Positions 17,660-28,125 of a stretch of 62,360 nucleotides of DNA are shown here, piece after piece. The notes beneath the pieces are model-generated. The model was not told where the DNA came from, made no database searches, and was given only the letters and a program-made list of their open reading frames with translations. The position numbers and the translations under genes are program-made. This stretch comes from an uncultured Clostridium sp. (GTDB lineage: Bacteria; Bacillota; Clostridia; Clostridiales; Clostridiaceae). Within the stretch, counting starts at the first letter, position 1. Every line of letters begins with the position of its first letter. The stretch covers positions 1 through 62,360 of the forward strand of contig NZ_CAMTIG010000020.1 in the NCBI RefSeq assembly GCF_947072515.1, given 5' to 3'.

Positions 17660-18508
17660 ATGGTGAAAAAAGCATATAAAAATGATATTATAATATTAGA
17701 ATTTAAAAATATACTAGGGGAATTGGGAAATATGGGAAAAATTAAAAATGGTAAGAGAAAAAAGAAAGGTGGTAAAGCGTTTCTTAAGGGTATACTCTTT
17801 TTTTCATTTTTAAGTTGCGGTCTATTACTTTTTTTAACTAAGTCAGCATTTTTTAATATAAAAAGTGTTGAAGTCTATGGTCAAAATATAACATTACAGG
17901 AAAGTTTACAAAAAAAGGGGGAGAGATTTTTAGATGAGAGTTTACTTTTTATTAAGACAGATGAGATAAAACAAGCTCTTAAAGAAAATCCTTATGTTGA
18001 AAATATAAAAGTCAAAAAGAATTTTCCAAATAAAATGTTATTAGAAGTAGAAGAAAGTGATATTGCTTATTATATAGGAAAAGGAAAAAGTGCCTATATA
18101 TTAAGTAGTAAATTAAGAGTTTTAGAACAAAATAAAAATGGAAATTTAAATGGGGATATTAAGAATTTAATTGAAATTGTAGGTTTAGAAAAACCTAAAA
18201 TGGAAATAGGGGAGAGGATTGTAAGTACAGAAGATGGAGTAATAGAAAACTTCTGTGAAGAACTTTACAAAATAAAAAAAGCAAATGAAACGAAACATAA
18301 GATAACAAAAGTAGATTTATCAAATATATCTATGATAAAAATATGGTTTGGAAGAATAGAAGTGAGAGTTGGAGATGGTAACGAGTTAGTAGAAAAAATA
18401 AACAAAGTTTTAAATATACTAGAAAACAAAGAAATCAATATAGAAAAAGGGTATATTGATTTAAGCTTTAATGGCTCTCCAATTATAAATAGGGGAATGG
18501 AGGCATAA
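17660..18508 (+). CDS. divIB: Cell division protein FtsQ/DivIB
   Basis: A 282-residue bitopic protein. After a basic cytoplasmic segment (KNGKRKKKGGK) there is one transmembrane helix (about 42-61), then a POTRA domain beginning FFNIKSVEVYGQNI, followed by the beta domain of FtsQ. It is the scaffold that links FtsL-DivIC to the septal synthase. ATG 17660 has AAGGA close by; an alternative ATG at 17732 follows GGGGAATTGGGA and would give a more usual short cytoplasmic tail, so the start is uncertain. The DUF881 gene follows 7 bases later. Confidence 0.88.
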   Translation: MVKKAYKNDIIILEFKNILGELGNMGKIKNGKRKKKGGKAFLKGILFFSFLSCGLLLFLTKSAFFNIKSVEVYGQNITLQESLQKKGERFLDESLLFIKTDEIKQALKENPYVENIKVKKNFPNKMLLEVEESDIAYYIGKGKSAYILSSKLRVLEQNKNGNLNGDIKNLIEIVGLEKPKMEIGERIVSTEDGVIENFCEELYKIKKANETKHKITKVDLSNISMIKIWFGRIEVRVGDGNELVEKINKVLNILENKEINIEKGYIDLSFNGSPIINRGMEA

Positions 18509-18515
18509 TGTAATT

Positions 18516-19238
18516 ATGAAAAAGGTAACCTCACAAATATCAATAGCAGTAGTTTGTGTCTTACTAGGGTTTTTGATTACGTATCAATTTAAAAGTTTAA
18601 CTAAAAAAAATGAGAATAATTATGATAAAAGTGATATGATCACGCAAATTGAAGGTTTGCAAAAACAAAAAGATGAATTAGAAAAAACAAATAAAAATTT
18701 AAATGAAAAACTAAATAAATTAGAAGATGAAGCTATAGAAGAAGGAAAAGAAGGCGCTACTATAAAAAATAGTTTAAATAATTCAAGAATGATATTAGGG
18801 CTATTAGATGTAGAAGGTCCAGGTGTAGAAATAACTATAACACCTAAAAAATCATTATTTGGATCAAATGAAACTGGGACAAGCATCTTAAGTGAAGATG
18901 AAATTGTTCATATAGTTAATTTACTTAGATTTACAAGAGCAGAAGCCATATCTATAAATGGATATAGGGTGACTCCTCAAACAGGAATAAAAAATTCAAA
19001 AAATTATATTTGGATAGGGACAGCAGGGCAAATAAGTCCAGAACAAAAAATAGTTATTAAAGCAATTGGTGATAAAGCTAGATTAAAGGTTGCTTTAAAT
19101 TTTCCAGGAGGGCTTGATTATGGAGCACTTCAAAATTACGATTGTAATGCTGAAGAGAAGGATAAGCTATTAATTGAAAAAACTACTCAAGGATTAAAGA
19201 CAGAATTTTTAAAACCAGTAAATGAGGGGGATGAATAA
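18516..19238 (+). CDS. DUF881 family protein, first copy
   Basis: A 240-residue bitopic protein: one N-terminal transmembrane helix (about 7-25), a charged coiled coil (about 35-85), then the extracytoplasmic DUF881 domain with LGLLDVEGPGVEITI, LLRFTRAEAISINGYRVT and a GNPGGLDYG-like FPGGLDYGALQ. The family is found in Firmicute division clusters beside Sbp and is also called YlxW/YlxX in Bacillus. Its mechanism is not known. A second copy lies two genes downstream, with Sbp between them. The set is tightly spaced and probably a single operon with divIB. Confidence 0.85.
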   Translation: MKKVTSQISIAVVCVLLGFLITYQFKSLTKKNENNYDKSDMITQIEGLQKQKDELEKTNKNLNEKLNKLEDEAIEEGKEGATIKNSLNNSRMILGLLDVEGPGVEITITPKKSLFGSNETGTSILSEDEIVHIVNLLRFTRAEAISINGYRVTPQTGIKNSKNYIWIGTAGQISPEQKIVIKAIGDKARLKVALNFPGGLDYGALQNYDCNAEEKDKLLIEKTTQGLKTEFLKPVNEGDE

Positions 19239-19241
19239 AAT

Positions 19242-19583
19242 ATGGTAGCTGTAGTAGGTCTTTTTATAGGTGTTTTATTGGGATTTTCTTTGGATATAAA
19301 TATTCCAGATAATCTTTCGCCATATATGTCAGTGGCAATACTTGCTTGTTTAGATTCTGTTTTTGGAGCTGTACGAGCAAATTTATCAAAAAACTTTAAA
19401 GTAGATATTTTTATATCAGGTTTTTTTGGAAATGCACTTTTAGCAGCAGGGTTAGCTTATTTAGGAGATAAATTAGGTATTCCTATATATATAGCTGCAG
19501 TTATTGTGTTTGGAGGAAGAATATTTGATAACTTTGCCATTATTAGAAGATTGATTTTAGAAAAAATCAGAAAAAATAGGTAA
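19242..19583 (+). CDS. sbp: Small basic membrane protein Sbp (DUF1290)
   Basis: A 113-residue integral membrane protein with about three or four hydrophobic segments and a basic C-terminus (RRLILEKIRKNR). The block YMSVAILACLDSVFGAVRA with SGFFGNALLAAGLAYLGDKLG is the DUF1290/Sbp signature. In Bacillus, sbp sits between the ylxW and ylxX genes just before ftsA and ftsZ; here it sits between two DUF881 genes but no ftsZ follows. Biochemical function is unknown. It starts 3 bases after the upstream DUF881 stop, consistent with translational coupling. Confidence 0.88.
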   Translation: MVAVVGLFIGVLLGFSLDINIPDNLSPYMSVAILACLDSVFGAVRANLSKNFKVDIFISGFFGNALLAAGLAYLGDKLGIPIYIAAVIVFGGRIFDNFAIIRRLILEKIRKNR

Positions 19584-19588
19584 AGTAT

Positions 19589-20332
19589 ATGGGAAAGGTT
19601 AGTGGAAAAATAATAACATTTAGTTTAAGTTTATTTTTAGGTATTTTAATTTCTTTAAATTCAGAGTTTGATGGGATAAAAAAGTATTTTTCTTTGAATT
19701 CACAGGAGTATAATGATGCTATAGTTGAAAGAAATGATTTGAACAAACAAGTGGAAAGTTTAAAGAAAAATAACAAAAAAGCACAAGAATTGATTAGAGA
19801 TTATGAAAGTAATAAAAAAGATGAAAATGAAGATGTATTAGGGCTTATGAAAGAGCAAACGGATTACTATGGACTATTAACGGGAAATATGCCTGTTGAA
19901 GGTAGTGGAATTTTAGTTAAAATAAATGATGGAGATATTTATGATAAAAACAATAATAGTGTTGAGATAGCTAATAAAATATTTCATGATAGAGATGTGC
20001 AACTTGTATTAAATGAGTTGAAAAAAGCTGGAGCAGAAGCTATTATGGTAAATAATTATAGAATAACTCCTAATACTGGACTTTCATGTAATGGTCCATT
20101 TATAATTTTTGAAAATGAGCATACTGAGTATGCACCATTTTATTTTTATGCAATTGGAAATCCAGAAGAAATGGAAGCATCAATTCTTTCTGATAACAGT
20201 CATATAAAAGAATTATTATTAAGAGAATTAAATATTGAGATAAAAAAAGTTGAAAATATAAAAATGCCAAGGGCTATTAATTCAAATAATAGTAATTATA
20301 TGAAAGATATTGGAGAAAATGATAAAAAATAA
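19589..20332 (+). CDS. DUF881 family protein, second copy
   Basis: A 247-residue paralogue of the protein at 18516 with the same layout: N-terminal transmembrane helix (about 8-24), coiled coil (about 45-80) and a DUF881 domain containing YGLLTGNMPVEGSGILVKI, ELKKAGAEAIMVNNYRITP and a terminal variable tail. The two copies are clearly diverged, which suggests a hetero-oligomer rather than simple redundancy (inference). AAAGTATATGGG gives only a weak ribosome site, so translation may depend on the upstream sbp, 5 bases away. The C-terminal 25 residues are Asn-rich and poorly conserved in character. Confidence 0.83.
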   Translation: MGKVSGKIITFSLSLFLGILISLNSEFDGIKKYFSLNSQEYNDAIVERNDLNKQVESLKKNNKKAQELIRDYESNKKDENEDVLGLMKEQTDYYGLLTGNMPVEGSGILVKINDGDIYDKNNNSVEIANKIFHDRDVQLVLNELKKAGAEAIMVNNYRITPNTGLSCNGPFIIFENEHTEYAPFYFYAIGNPEEMEASILSDNSHIKELLLRELNIEIKKVENIKMPRAINSNNSNYMKDIGENDKK

Positions 20333-20412
20333 TAAAATTTTAATGTAAATAGAGGGTTTTAGAGATTTTTAGAGAATATATAAAAATGAGGTCAAACAAT
20401 GGAGGCTTATTG

Positions 20413-21075
20413 ATGAGTATTAAGGAAAATATAAAAAGAATTAAAGCTGAAATCGGGGATGATGTTAAACTTTTAGTAGTGTCTAAAACGAGAACTTTAG
20501 AAGAAATGGAAGAAGCCTATGAAGTTGGTGAAAGAGATTTCGCAGAAAATAAAGTTCAAGAATTAGTTCATAAAGAAGAAAACTTTCATAAAGATGTTAA
20601 TTGGCATCTAATAGGGAAGCTTCAAACAAATAAGGTTAAATATATAGTTGGAAAAACTAGCCTTATACATTCCTTAGATAGTATAAAACTTTTAGAAATG
20701 CTTGAAAAGAAATTCTCTGAAAATAATATTTTAGTAGATGTACTAATGCAAATTAATATTGGAAGAGAAGAAAGCAAAAGTGGAGTACTTGAAGAAGATT
20801 TAGAAGATTTAATTTTAGCTATTGAAAAATGTAACTTTGTTAAAGCTAAAGGAATAATGGTTATCATTCCCCAGGGGGATGAGGAATCTAATAGACATTA
20901 TTTCAAGAAGACAAAGGACATATTTGATAAATTGAAAGAAAGAGAATTCAAAAATATAAAAATGGAAACTCTTTCTATGGGAATGACCCATGATTACAAA
21001 ATAGCCATAGAAGAAGGTTCAAACACTGTCCGTGTAGGAACAGGAATATTTGGAGAAAGAGATTATAGTAAATAG
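20413..21075 (+). CDS. yggS: YggS-family PLP homeostasis protein
   Basis: A 220-residue PLP-binding single-domain TIM barrel (YggS/PROSC/YlmE) that keeps vitamin B6 pools balanced and is not a racemase. LLVVSKTR carries the PLP lysine (about residue 26), with FAENKVQEL, WHLIGKLQTNK, and near the C-terminus SMGMTHDYKIAIEEGSNTVRVG and GIFGERDY, all diagnostic. I chose ATG 20413, 7 bases after GGAGG, over an in-frame ATG at 20386 that has no ribosome site. It opens the sepF-yggT-ylmH-divIVA module, as in other Firmicutes. Confidence 0.94.
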   Translation: MSIKENIKRIKAEIGDDVKLLVVSKTRTLEEMEEAYEVGERDFAENKVQELVHKEENFHKDVNWHLIGKLQTNKVKYIVGKTSLIHSLDSIKLLEMLEKKFSENNILVDVLMQINIGREESKSGVLEEDLEDLILAIEKCNFVKAKGIMVIIPQGDEESNRHYFKKTKDIFDKLKEREFKNIKMETLSMGMTHDYKIAIEEGSNTVRVGTGIFGERDYSK

Positions 21076-21086
21076 GAGGATTTAAA

Positions 21087-21557
21087 ATGGCAAATATAGT
21101 TTCAAAAATGAAAAACTTTTTTGGATTAGAAGATGATGAAATGGAAGACTTCGATGAAGAAGTATATGAAAGAGAGGAATTAGTTCCTGAGGATGAGTTT
21201 GAAGAGGAATCAGGTCCAGTAATTATTGGAGGAAATAGACAACAAAATAAAGTTGTTAATATACACAATAATGCAACAGCAAAAGTGCTAATAACAAAAC
21301 CAACTTCTTATGAAGAATCAATGGAAATTTGTGATGCACTTACTAATAGAAGAATAGTAGTTATAAATACAGCAAATCTTGAAAATAAAACTGCAAGAAG
21401 ATTACTAGACTTCATAAGTGGAGCTTCATATGCATTAAAAGGAGATTTCCAAGAAATTGATAAAGGTGTATATATTCTTTCACCATCAAATGTAGAAGTA
21501 ACAAATGAATTAAAAAGTGAATTATCGTCTAAAGCTTTATTTAACTGGAGCAAGTAG
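21087..21557 (+). CDS. sepF: Cell division protein SepF
   Basis: A 156-residue cytoplasmic division protein that polymerises and tethers FtsZ to the membrane. It has the short N-terminal amphipathic helix (MANIVSKMKNFFGL), an acidic linker (about 15-50) and the globular SepF domain (about 65-150) with KPTSYEESMEICDALTNRR, VVINTANLENKTARRLLDFI and SGASYALKG. Length and order are typical. GGAGG precedes the ATG; the yggT gene follows 8 bases after the stop. Its partner FtsZ must be encoded elsewhere, since ftsZ is absent from this cluster. Confidence 0.95.
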   Translation: MANIVSKMKNFFGLEDDEMEDFDEEVYEREELVPEDEFEEESGPVIIGGNRQQNKVVNIHNNATAKVLITKPTSYEESMEICDALTNRRIVVINTANLENKTARRLLDFISGASYALKGDFQEIDKGVYILSPSNVEVTNELKSELSSKALFNWSK

Positions 21558-21565
21558 GTGATAAA

Positions 21566-21829
21566 ATGTCTAGGTTAATTTTCACATTTATAGATGCATT
21601 ATTTAATGTATTAGAAATTTTGATATTAGCAGATGTAATTTTATCTTATTTTAGAAATTTAGACTTAGGTGGAGTCAGAGAATTTATATCAGCATTGGTA
21701 GGTCCAATTTTAATGCCCTTTAGAATGCTTTTAAATAAAATATTTGGATATAGTCAGTTTGATTTTTCACCATTAATTGCTATAATAGCTTTAGAAATAA
21801 TAAAAAATTTATTGATAAGGTTGTTGTAA
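21566..21829 (+). CDS. yggT: YggT family membrane protein
   Basis: An 87-residue integral membrane protein with two hydrophobic regions joined by a loop containing the family motif VGPILMPFRMLLNK. Called YlmG in Bacillus and always near sepF in Firmicutes and in the plastid lineage. It is linked genetically to division or membrane organisation but has no known activity. GGTGAT, at the end of sepF, is its ribosome site and the ylmH gene follows after 3 bases, so it is part of one compact operon. Confidence 0.9.
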   Translation: MSRLIFTFIDALFNVLEILILADVILSYFRNLDLGGVREFISALVGPILMPFRMLLNKIFGYSQFDFSPLIAIIALEIIKNLLIRLL

Positions 21830-21832
21830 TAA

Positions 21833-22600
21833 ATGAATAAAGAAGACTTTTTAAAAAAATTTAAAGAAGAAGATAAAGCAGAAGCATTAAATTTATACGA
21901 TAAGTTTAATTTAGCTTTAGATAAAGATATACCGGTATTTTCAAATGAGTTTTATACACCAAATATATGGAATACTGTAAAAGAAAACATTAAAATAAAA
22001 GATTTTAAAATAGAATCTTATGGGGTATTTAATGAAGCGGAGAGAAAAATAATAAGTTTTAATAATATCTACGACATTGAATATCCTATTAAGGTTCTTA
22101 AAGTAACGACTAATTCTAAATTTAAATCACTTAAGCATAAAGATTTTTTAGGAAGTCTTATGAACTTAGGGATAAAAAGATCTAAGATGGGTGATTTAAT
22201 TTTAACGGAAGATGTCTGTTATGTAGTTGTCTTTTCAGATATAGCGGAATTTATACAGGCAAATTTAAACAAGATATCAAATGTGGGATGTGAGGTTTCA
22301 ATTTTAGATTATGAAAATATAGAAGTAAATTATGAATTTAAAGAGGAAATTATAAATGTACAATCTTTAAGACTGGATTCTATAGTATCTAAAATTATGA
22401 AAAAATCTAGAGGAATAGCTGAAGAGTGTATAAACAGAGGTGATGTTCTTATTAACTATTCTGTATGTAGAGAAAAAAGTAAAGAAATAAAAGAAAACGA
22501 CAGAATTACAGTAAGAAAATATGGAAAATGCATTTTAGGCGCAATACAAGGAAATAGCAAAAGTGGGAAGTTAAAAGTGATTATAAAAAAATATACATAA
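21833..22600 (+). CDS. ylmH: YlmH-family S4 RNA-binding protein
   Basis: A 255-residue protein with an N-terminal region of about 75 residues, a central domain (about 75-175) and a C-terminal S4 RNA-binding domain starting about 177 ([49 protein letters not shown]). YlmH binds ribosomes or peptidyl-tRNA complexes in ribosome quality control in Bacillus and is conserved next to divIVA. Length and context match. No classic ribosome site is seen before the ATG (TTGTAATAA), so translation is likely coupled to yggT. Confidence 0.9.
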   Translation: MNKEDFLKKFKEEDKAEALNLYDKFNLALDKDIPVFSNEFYTPNIWNTVKENIKIKDFKIESYGVFNEAERKIISFNNIYDIEYPIKVLKVTTNSKFKSLKHKDFLGSLMNLGIKRSKMGDLILTEDVCYVVVFSDIAEFIQANLNKISNVGCEVSILDYENIEVNYEFKEEIINVQSLRLDSIVSKIMKKSRGIAEECINRGDVLINYSVCREKSKEIKENDRITVRKYGKCILGAIQGNSKSGKLKVIIKKYT

Positions 22601-22614
22601 AGGGTGGTAACATT

Positions 22615-23217
22615 ATGAAATTAACTCCAATGGATATAAATAATAAAGAATTTAAAAAAGGGCTTAGAGGCTATAATTCAGATGAAGTTGATGAGTTTTT
22701 AGATGAAGTCATAGAAAATTATGAAGAATTATACAAAGAAAATGCCAAATTAAAAGAAAAAATAACAGTTTTAAATGAGCAAATAGATCATTATGCTAAA
22801 ATTGAAAGTACGATTCAAAATACACTTTTATTAGCACAAAATGCTGCAGATCAAGCAAAAGAAAGCTCACAAAAAGAAGCAGAGTTAGTAGTTAAAAATG
22901 CTAATGAAACAGCACAAAAAATTGTTGATAAAGCACACAACGATGTAATTCAAATAAATGATGAGTTTGATAGAATAAAACAAGAATTCATAAAATTCAG
23001 AGCTAAATTCAGAAACTTTATGAATACACAATTAGAAACATTTGATGATTTAGAGAAAGATTTAAATAAAAATTATTCTATAGCAACTCCAGTAGAAGAA
23101 TTTATGCCAAAAGAAATTGGTTTTGAAGAACCACATTTAGAAGAAGAAATTATTGAAGATGTAAATACAGATAATCTAGACGAAATAAAAAGCTTTTTTG
23201 CAAGCGACGCAGAATAA
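22615..23217 (+). CDS. divIVA: DivIVA-domain cell-pole/division protein
   Basis: A 200-residue cytoplasmic coiled-coil protein that senses negative membrane curvature. The N-terminal [19 protein letters not shown] and [21 protein letters not shown] (about 2-44) are the DivIVA lipid-binding domain. A long coiled coil (about 45-150) and an acidic tail follow. In clostridia DivIVA affects septum placement and polar growth. It ends the module yggS to divIVA. AAGGGTGG is 7-8 bases upstream of the ATG, and a terminator follows directly. Confidence 0.95.
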   Translation: MKLTPMDINNKEFKKGLRGYNSDEVDEFLDEVIENYEELYKENAKLKEKITVLNEQIDHYAKIESTIQNTLLLAQNAADQAKESSQKEAELVVKNANETAQKIVDKAHNDVIQINDEFDRIKQEFIKFRAKFRNFMNTQLETFDDLEKDLNKNYSIATPVEEFMPKEIGFEEPHLEEEIIEDVNTDNLDEIKSFFASDAE

Positions 23218-23226
23218 AAAGAAAAG

Positions 23227-23268
23227 GGTTGATATTACGAAATGATAGTAGTATCAATCTTTTTTTTC
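23227..23268 (+). terminator. Terminator after divIVA
   Basis: A 12-bp stem with two G-U pairs (23227-23238 with 23248-23259), 9-base loop and a run of eight T. Confidence 0.9.
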
Positions 23269-23285
23269 ATAAGAAAAAGATAATA

Positions 23286-23326
23286 ATAATCCCATTATTG
23301 TTATAAGGGGATTATTATATTATAAT
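23286..23326 (+). promoter_or_regulatory. Promoter of rluD-pyrR-methyltransferase operon, in an inverted repeat
   Basis: -35 TTGTTA (23298-23303), 17-base spacer, -10 TATAAT (23321-23326). An inverted repeat (AATAATCCC near 23286, GGGATTATT near 23309) brackets the -35 box, so a protein or RNA fold could influence it. Confidence 0.7.
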
Positions 23327-23358
23327 TGAAAAGTAATATAAGACATTGAGGTGTACAA

Positions 23359-24830
<1,472 letters not shown>

Positions 24831-24845
24831 AATAGAGGTAATAAA

Positions 24846-26009
24846 ATGGATTATAAATTAATAGCAACTACAACCTTTGGCCTTGAAGGTATAACTGTTA
24901 AAGAATTAAAGGCTTTAGGATATGAAAACTTAAAAACTGAAAATGGGAAAGTATTTTTTGAAGGAGATGAAATGGATATTGCAATAGCAAATACTCATTT
25001 AAGAACTGCTGATAGAGTACTTATAAATATGGCTGAATTTGAAGCAAGAAGCTTTGAAGAACTTTTCCAAGGAACAAAAAAAGTAAAATGGAGCGAAATA
25101 ATTCCTGAAAATGGTGTAATGCACGTAACAGGAAAATCAATAAAATCAACGCTACATAGTGTTCCTGACTGTCAATCAATCGTAAAAAAAGCTGTTGTAA
25201 AAAGTATGAGCGAAGCATATGGAATTGAACAGTTTCCAGAAGATGGTCCAGTATATAAGATTGAAGTAGCTATCTTAAAAGATAAAGTAACGCTTACAAT
25301 TGATACTTCAGGTCCAGGTCTTCATAAGAGAGGGTATAGAGAAAACTCAGGAGTAGCTCCACTTAAAGAAACATTAGCTGCTGCAATGGTATTACTTTCA
25401 AGATGGAAAAAAGATTATACTTTAATAGATCCATTTTGTGGTTCAGGAACTATACTTATAGAAGCTTGTATGATAATGCAAAATATAGCACCAGGACTTA
25501 ATAGAAGGTTTGTATGCGAAACTTGGCCAACAATGGATAAAGAAGTATTTGAAGGTGTTAGAGAAGGCGCTAAAAATGCTATAAAGGATTATGACTTAAC
25601 TTTAATCGGTTATGATATAGACAAGAGAGTTTTAAGAACAGCTAAAAATAATGCAATAAAAGCTGGGGTATCTAAATGGATAGAATTCCAAGAAAGCAAT
25701 TTCTATAAATTCTCTAATAAACATAAGTACGGATTTATAATAACAAATCCACCTTATGGAGAAAGATTAAGTGATAAAGAACAAGTAGAAATGATAACTA
25801 GAAAGTTTGGAAGATTGAAAGAAGAGTACGAAACTTGGGAATTTAACATTCTAACTTCTTATGAGAACTTTGGAAGAGTGTTTAGAATAAAAGATAGTAA
25901 AAATAGAAAATTATATAATGGAAAATTAAGATGTTACTACTATCAATATTTCCATAATGATAAAATAAAAAATGCAGGAGACACTGTTGTTCAATGCTTA
26001 ATTAAATAG
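24846..26009 (+). CDS. THUMP-domain class I SAM RNA methyltransferase (RlmL/YpsC type)
   Basis: A 387-residue RNA methyltransferase. The N-terminal THUMP region (about 1-160) with FGLEGITVKELKALGYENLK recognises RNA. The Rossmann-fold domain has DPFCGSGTILIEACM (about 196-210, SAM loop) and the catalytic NPPYGERL (about 301), which is typical of N2-guanine methyltransferases. It corresponds to the N-terminal half of E. coli RlmL (m2G2445 of 23S rRNA) and to Bacillus YpsC. It ends the rluD-pyrR operon at a strong terminator. Confidence 0.9.
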   Translation: MDYKLIATTTFGLEGITVKELKALGYENLKTENGKVFFEGDEMDIAIANTHLRTADRVLINMAEFEARSFEELFQGTKKVKWSEIIPENGVMHVTGKSIKSTLHSVPDCQSIVKKAVVKSMSEAYGIEQFPEDGPVYKIEVAILKDKVTLTIDTSGPGLHKRGYRENSGVAPLKETLAAAMVLLSRWKKDYTLIDPFCGSGTILIEACMIMQNIAPGLNRRFVCETWPTMDKEVFEGVREGAKNAIKDYDLTLIGYDIDKRVLRTAKNNAIKAGVSKWIEFQESNFYKFSNKHKYGFIITNPPYGERLSDKEQVEMITRKFGRLKEEYETWEFNILTSYENFGRVFRIKDSKNRKLYNGKLRCYYYQYFHNDKIKNAGDTVVQCLIK

Positions 26010-26015
26010 TAAATT

Positions 26016-26046
26016 AAAAGAGGTTAGAAAAGTCTAACCTCTTTTA
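26016..26046. terminator. Bidirectional terminator
   Basis: A perfect 13-bp stem (26016-26028 with 26033-26045) with AAAG loop and A/T flanks on both sides. It serves the methyltransferase gene (+) and the ABC-F gene (-). Confidence 0.9.
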
Positions 26047-26049
26047 ATA

Positions 26050-27984
26050 TTATTCAGATAAAAGTTCACTAAGTTCTTCCCATTCTTCATAAAGATTCTC
26101 TATTTTTATAGCAGTATCTTTAATTGAATTATTAACTTCTAAAGATTTTTCAGGATTTGAATAAACCTCTTCTAAACAAAGATCACTATTTAATTTTTCT
26201 AAAAGTGCTTCAGTATCAGAAATATCTTTTTCAATTTCTCTAAAACGTAATTTTTTTATTCTAAGCTCTTTTTGAGCAATTTTAACTTTCTTTTCTTCAG
26301 CTTTAGCTTGAGTTTTAGTTTTATCTGTATCAGATGTAGGTTCTAAAGCTTGAAAACGTGTAGGCTTTTCTTTCTTTTGTATATAATAACTGTAATCACC
26401 TAAATATTCTTTTATACCATTTTCCTCAAGTTCTAATATTTTTGTTATTATCTTATTTAAGAAATATCTATCATGAGAAATAATTAGCATACTTCCATCG
26501 TAAGTTAGAATTGCATTTTCTAAAGCTTCACGAGACATTATATCTAAGTGGTTAGTTGGTTCATCTAAAAGTAAAAAGTTTGCTTGTGATAACATAAGCT
26601 TTAAAAGATTAATTCTACAACGTTCACCACCACTTAAAGTACTTATAATCTTAAATACATCTTCTCCAGTAAATAAGAAAGAGCCTAGAAGGGTTCTAAT
26701 TCTTGTAGTAGTTAAGTGAGGGAAGCTATCCCATATTTCATCTAATATTGTTTTATCTAAGTCTAAATCAGATTGTTCTTGGTCATAATAACCAATTTCT
26801 ACATTAGCACCTAACTTTATAAGACCTTTATCTTCTTTAATTTTTCCCATTATCATTTTAAATAGAGTTGTTTTACCACGACCATTAGCTCCAATTAGAG
26901 CTATTTTTTCGCCTCTTTTTAAGTCAAAAGAAACATTAGAAAATAAATCTAAATCATCAAAAGATTTTTGAAGATTTTCTACGTGTAAAACGTCGTATCC
27001 ACTACTAGTTGCAGATTCAAAAGAAATCTTAGAAGGACCTTTATCCTTATCTGGAACAGTAAGTCTTTCAATTTTATCTAAAGCTTTTTCACGACTTTCA
27101 GCTTTTCTTATACTTTTTTCACGGTTAAAAGATCTAAACTTTTCAATGATTGCTTCTTGTCTTTTAATTTCAGCTTGTTGAAGATTATAAGCTTTTAATT
27201 TTGTATCATAATCTTTCTTTTGTAATTCAAGAGATTTAGTATATGGAGCATTATAGCAATTAACGTGTCCATTAATAACTTGGAATGTTCTGTTTGTAAC
27301 TGTATCTAAGAAAAATCTATCATGGGAAATTACAAGTAATGTTCCTTTATAGGATTTTAAAAATTCTTCAAGCCATTCTATTGCTTCTAAGTCTAGATGG
27401 TTTGTAGGTTCATCTAGTAAGATTATATCAGGAGATTGTAAAAGTAGCTTACAAAGAGCTAATCTAGTTTTTTGTCCACCACTTAAAGAGGCTACTAGAG
27501 TTTGGAAATCTTCATCTATAAAACCAAGTCCTTTAAGAACTCTATGTATTTCTCCTTTATATGTATAACCACCTTTATGTGAATATAAATCTTGAAGAGT
27601 AGTATATTTTTTTATTAAATTGTTGTGATACTCTTCTTGAGAACTATCATAAGGCTCATTCATTTTCATTTCTAAATCTTTAAGTCTACTTTCTATATCT
27701 AAAAGCTCACTAAAAACAGATTCTGCTTCAGTATATACTGTAGTAGTAGAGGAAACTTCTAGATGCTGAGAAAGATAACCTAAAGTTTTCTTTTTATCAA
27801 GAAAGATTTCACCATCATCAAAAGAAAGTTCCTTTGCTAGAATTTTAAATAATGTAGATTTACCTTCACCGTTAGGTCCGATAATACCTACTTTGTCACC
27901 TTCATTAATACTTATGTTAACGTCTTTTAAAACTTCATCTATACCATAACTTTTTTTTATATTTTTACAACTTAAAACTATCAT
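26050..27984 (-). CDS. ABC-F family ATPase (ribosome-associated)
   Basis: A 644-residue soluble protein with two ABC ATPase domains and no membrane domain. Walker A loops are GPNGEGKST (about 37-45) and GANGRGKTT; signature motifs are LSGGQKTR and LSGGERCR; both DEPTNHLD Walker B boxes are present. The P-site tRNA-interaction linker lies between the domains (about 245-320), and a charged C-terminal coiled coil begins around 545, as in Uup/YdiF. Such proteins act on the ribosomal E site; whether it gives antibiotic protection or is housekeeping cannot be told. It has a near-consensus promoter and is divergent from a TetR gene. Confidence 0.92.
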   Translation of the reverse strand: MIVLSCKNIKKSYGIDEVLKDVNISINEGDKVGIIGPNGEGKSTLFKILAKELSFDDGEIFLDKKKTLGYLSQHLEVSSTTTVYTEAESVFSELLDIESRLKDLEMKMNEPYDSSQEEYHNNLIKKYTTLQDLYSHKGGYTYKGEIHRVLKGLGFIDEDFQTLVASLSGGQKTRLALCKLLLQSPDIILLDEPTNHLDLEAIEWLEEFLKSYKGTLLVISHDRFFLDTVTNRTFQVINGHVNCYNAPYTKSLELQKKDYDTKLKAYNLQQAEIKRQEAIIEKFRSFNREKSIRKAESREKALDKIERLTVPDKDKGPSKISFESATSSGYDVLHVENLQKSFDDLDLFSNVSFDLKRGEKIALIGANGRGKTTLFKMIMGKIKEDKGLIKLGANVEIGYYDQEQSDLDLDKTILDEIWDSFPHLTTTRIRTLLGSFLFTGEDVFKIISTLSGGERCRINLLKLMLSQANFLLLDEPTNHLDIMSREALENAILTYDGSMLIISHDRYFLNKIITKILELEENGIKEYLGDYSYYIQKKEKPTRFQALEPTSDTDKTKTQAKAEEKKVKIAQKELRIKKLRFREIEKDISDTEALLEKLNSDLCLEEVYSNPEKSLEVNNSIKDTAIKIENLYEEWEELSELLSE

Positions 27985-28019
27985 TTAAATTATCCTTCCT
28001 AAACTAAATTAATAGTTAT

Positions 28020-28048
28020 ATTATACTATTTATATTAGTGTATATCAA
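28020..28048 (-). promoter_or_regulatory. Promoter of the ABC-F gene
   Basis: On the minus strand: -35 TTGATA (28048-28043), 17-base spacer, -10 TATAAT (28025-28020). It lies in the divergent region shared with the TetR gene, so TetR control is possible but not shown. Confidence 0.8.
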
Positions 28049-28125
28049 TTTTAAAGGATTTATAGTTTAAATAGAATGGAATAAATGATAAAATTAAGAT
28101 ATATAATATAAAACGAGGTAATTTT

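Noticed and set aside
20386..20412. Upstream ATG as the start of yggS
   Set aside because: It lacks a ribosome site, while ATG 20413 has GGAGG at 7 bases and gives the usual N-terminus.
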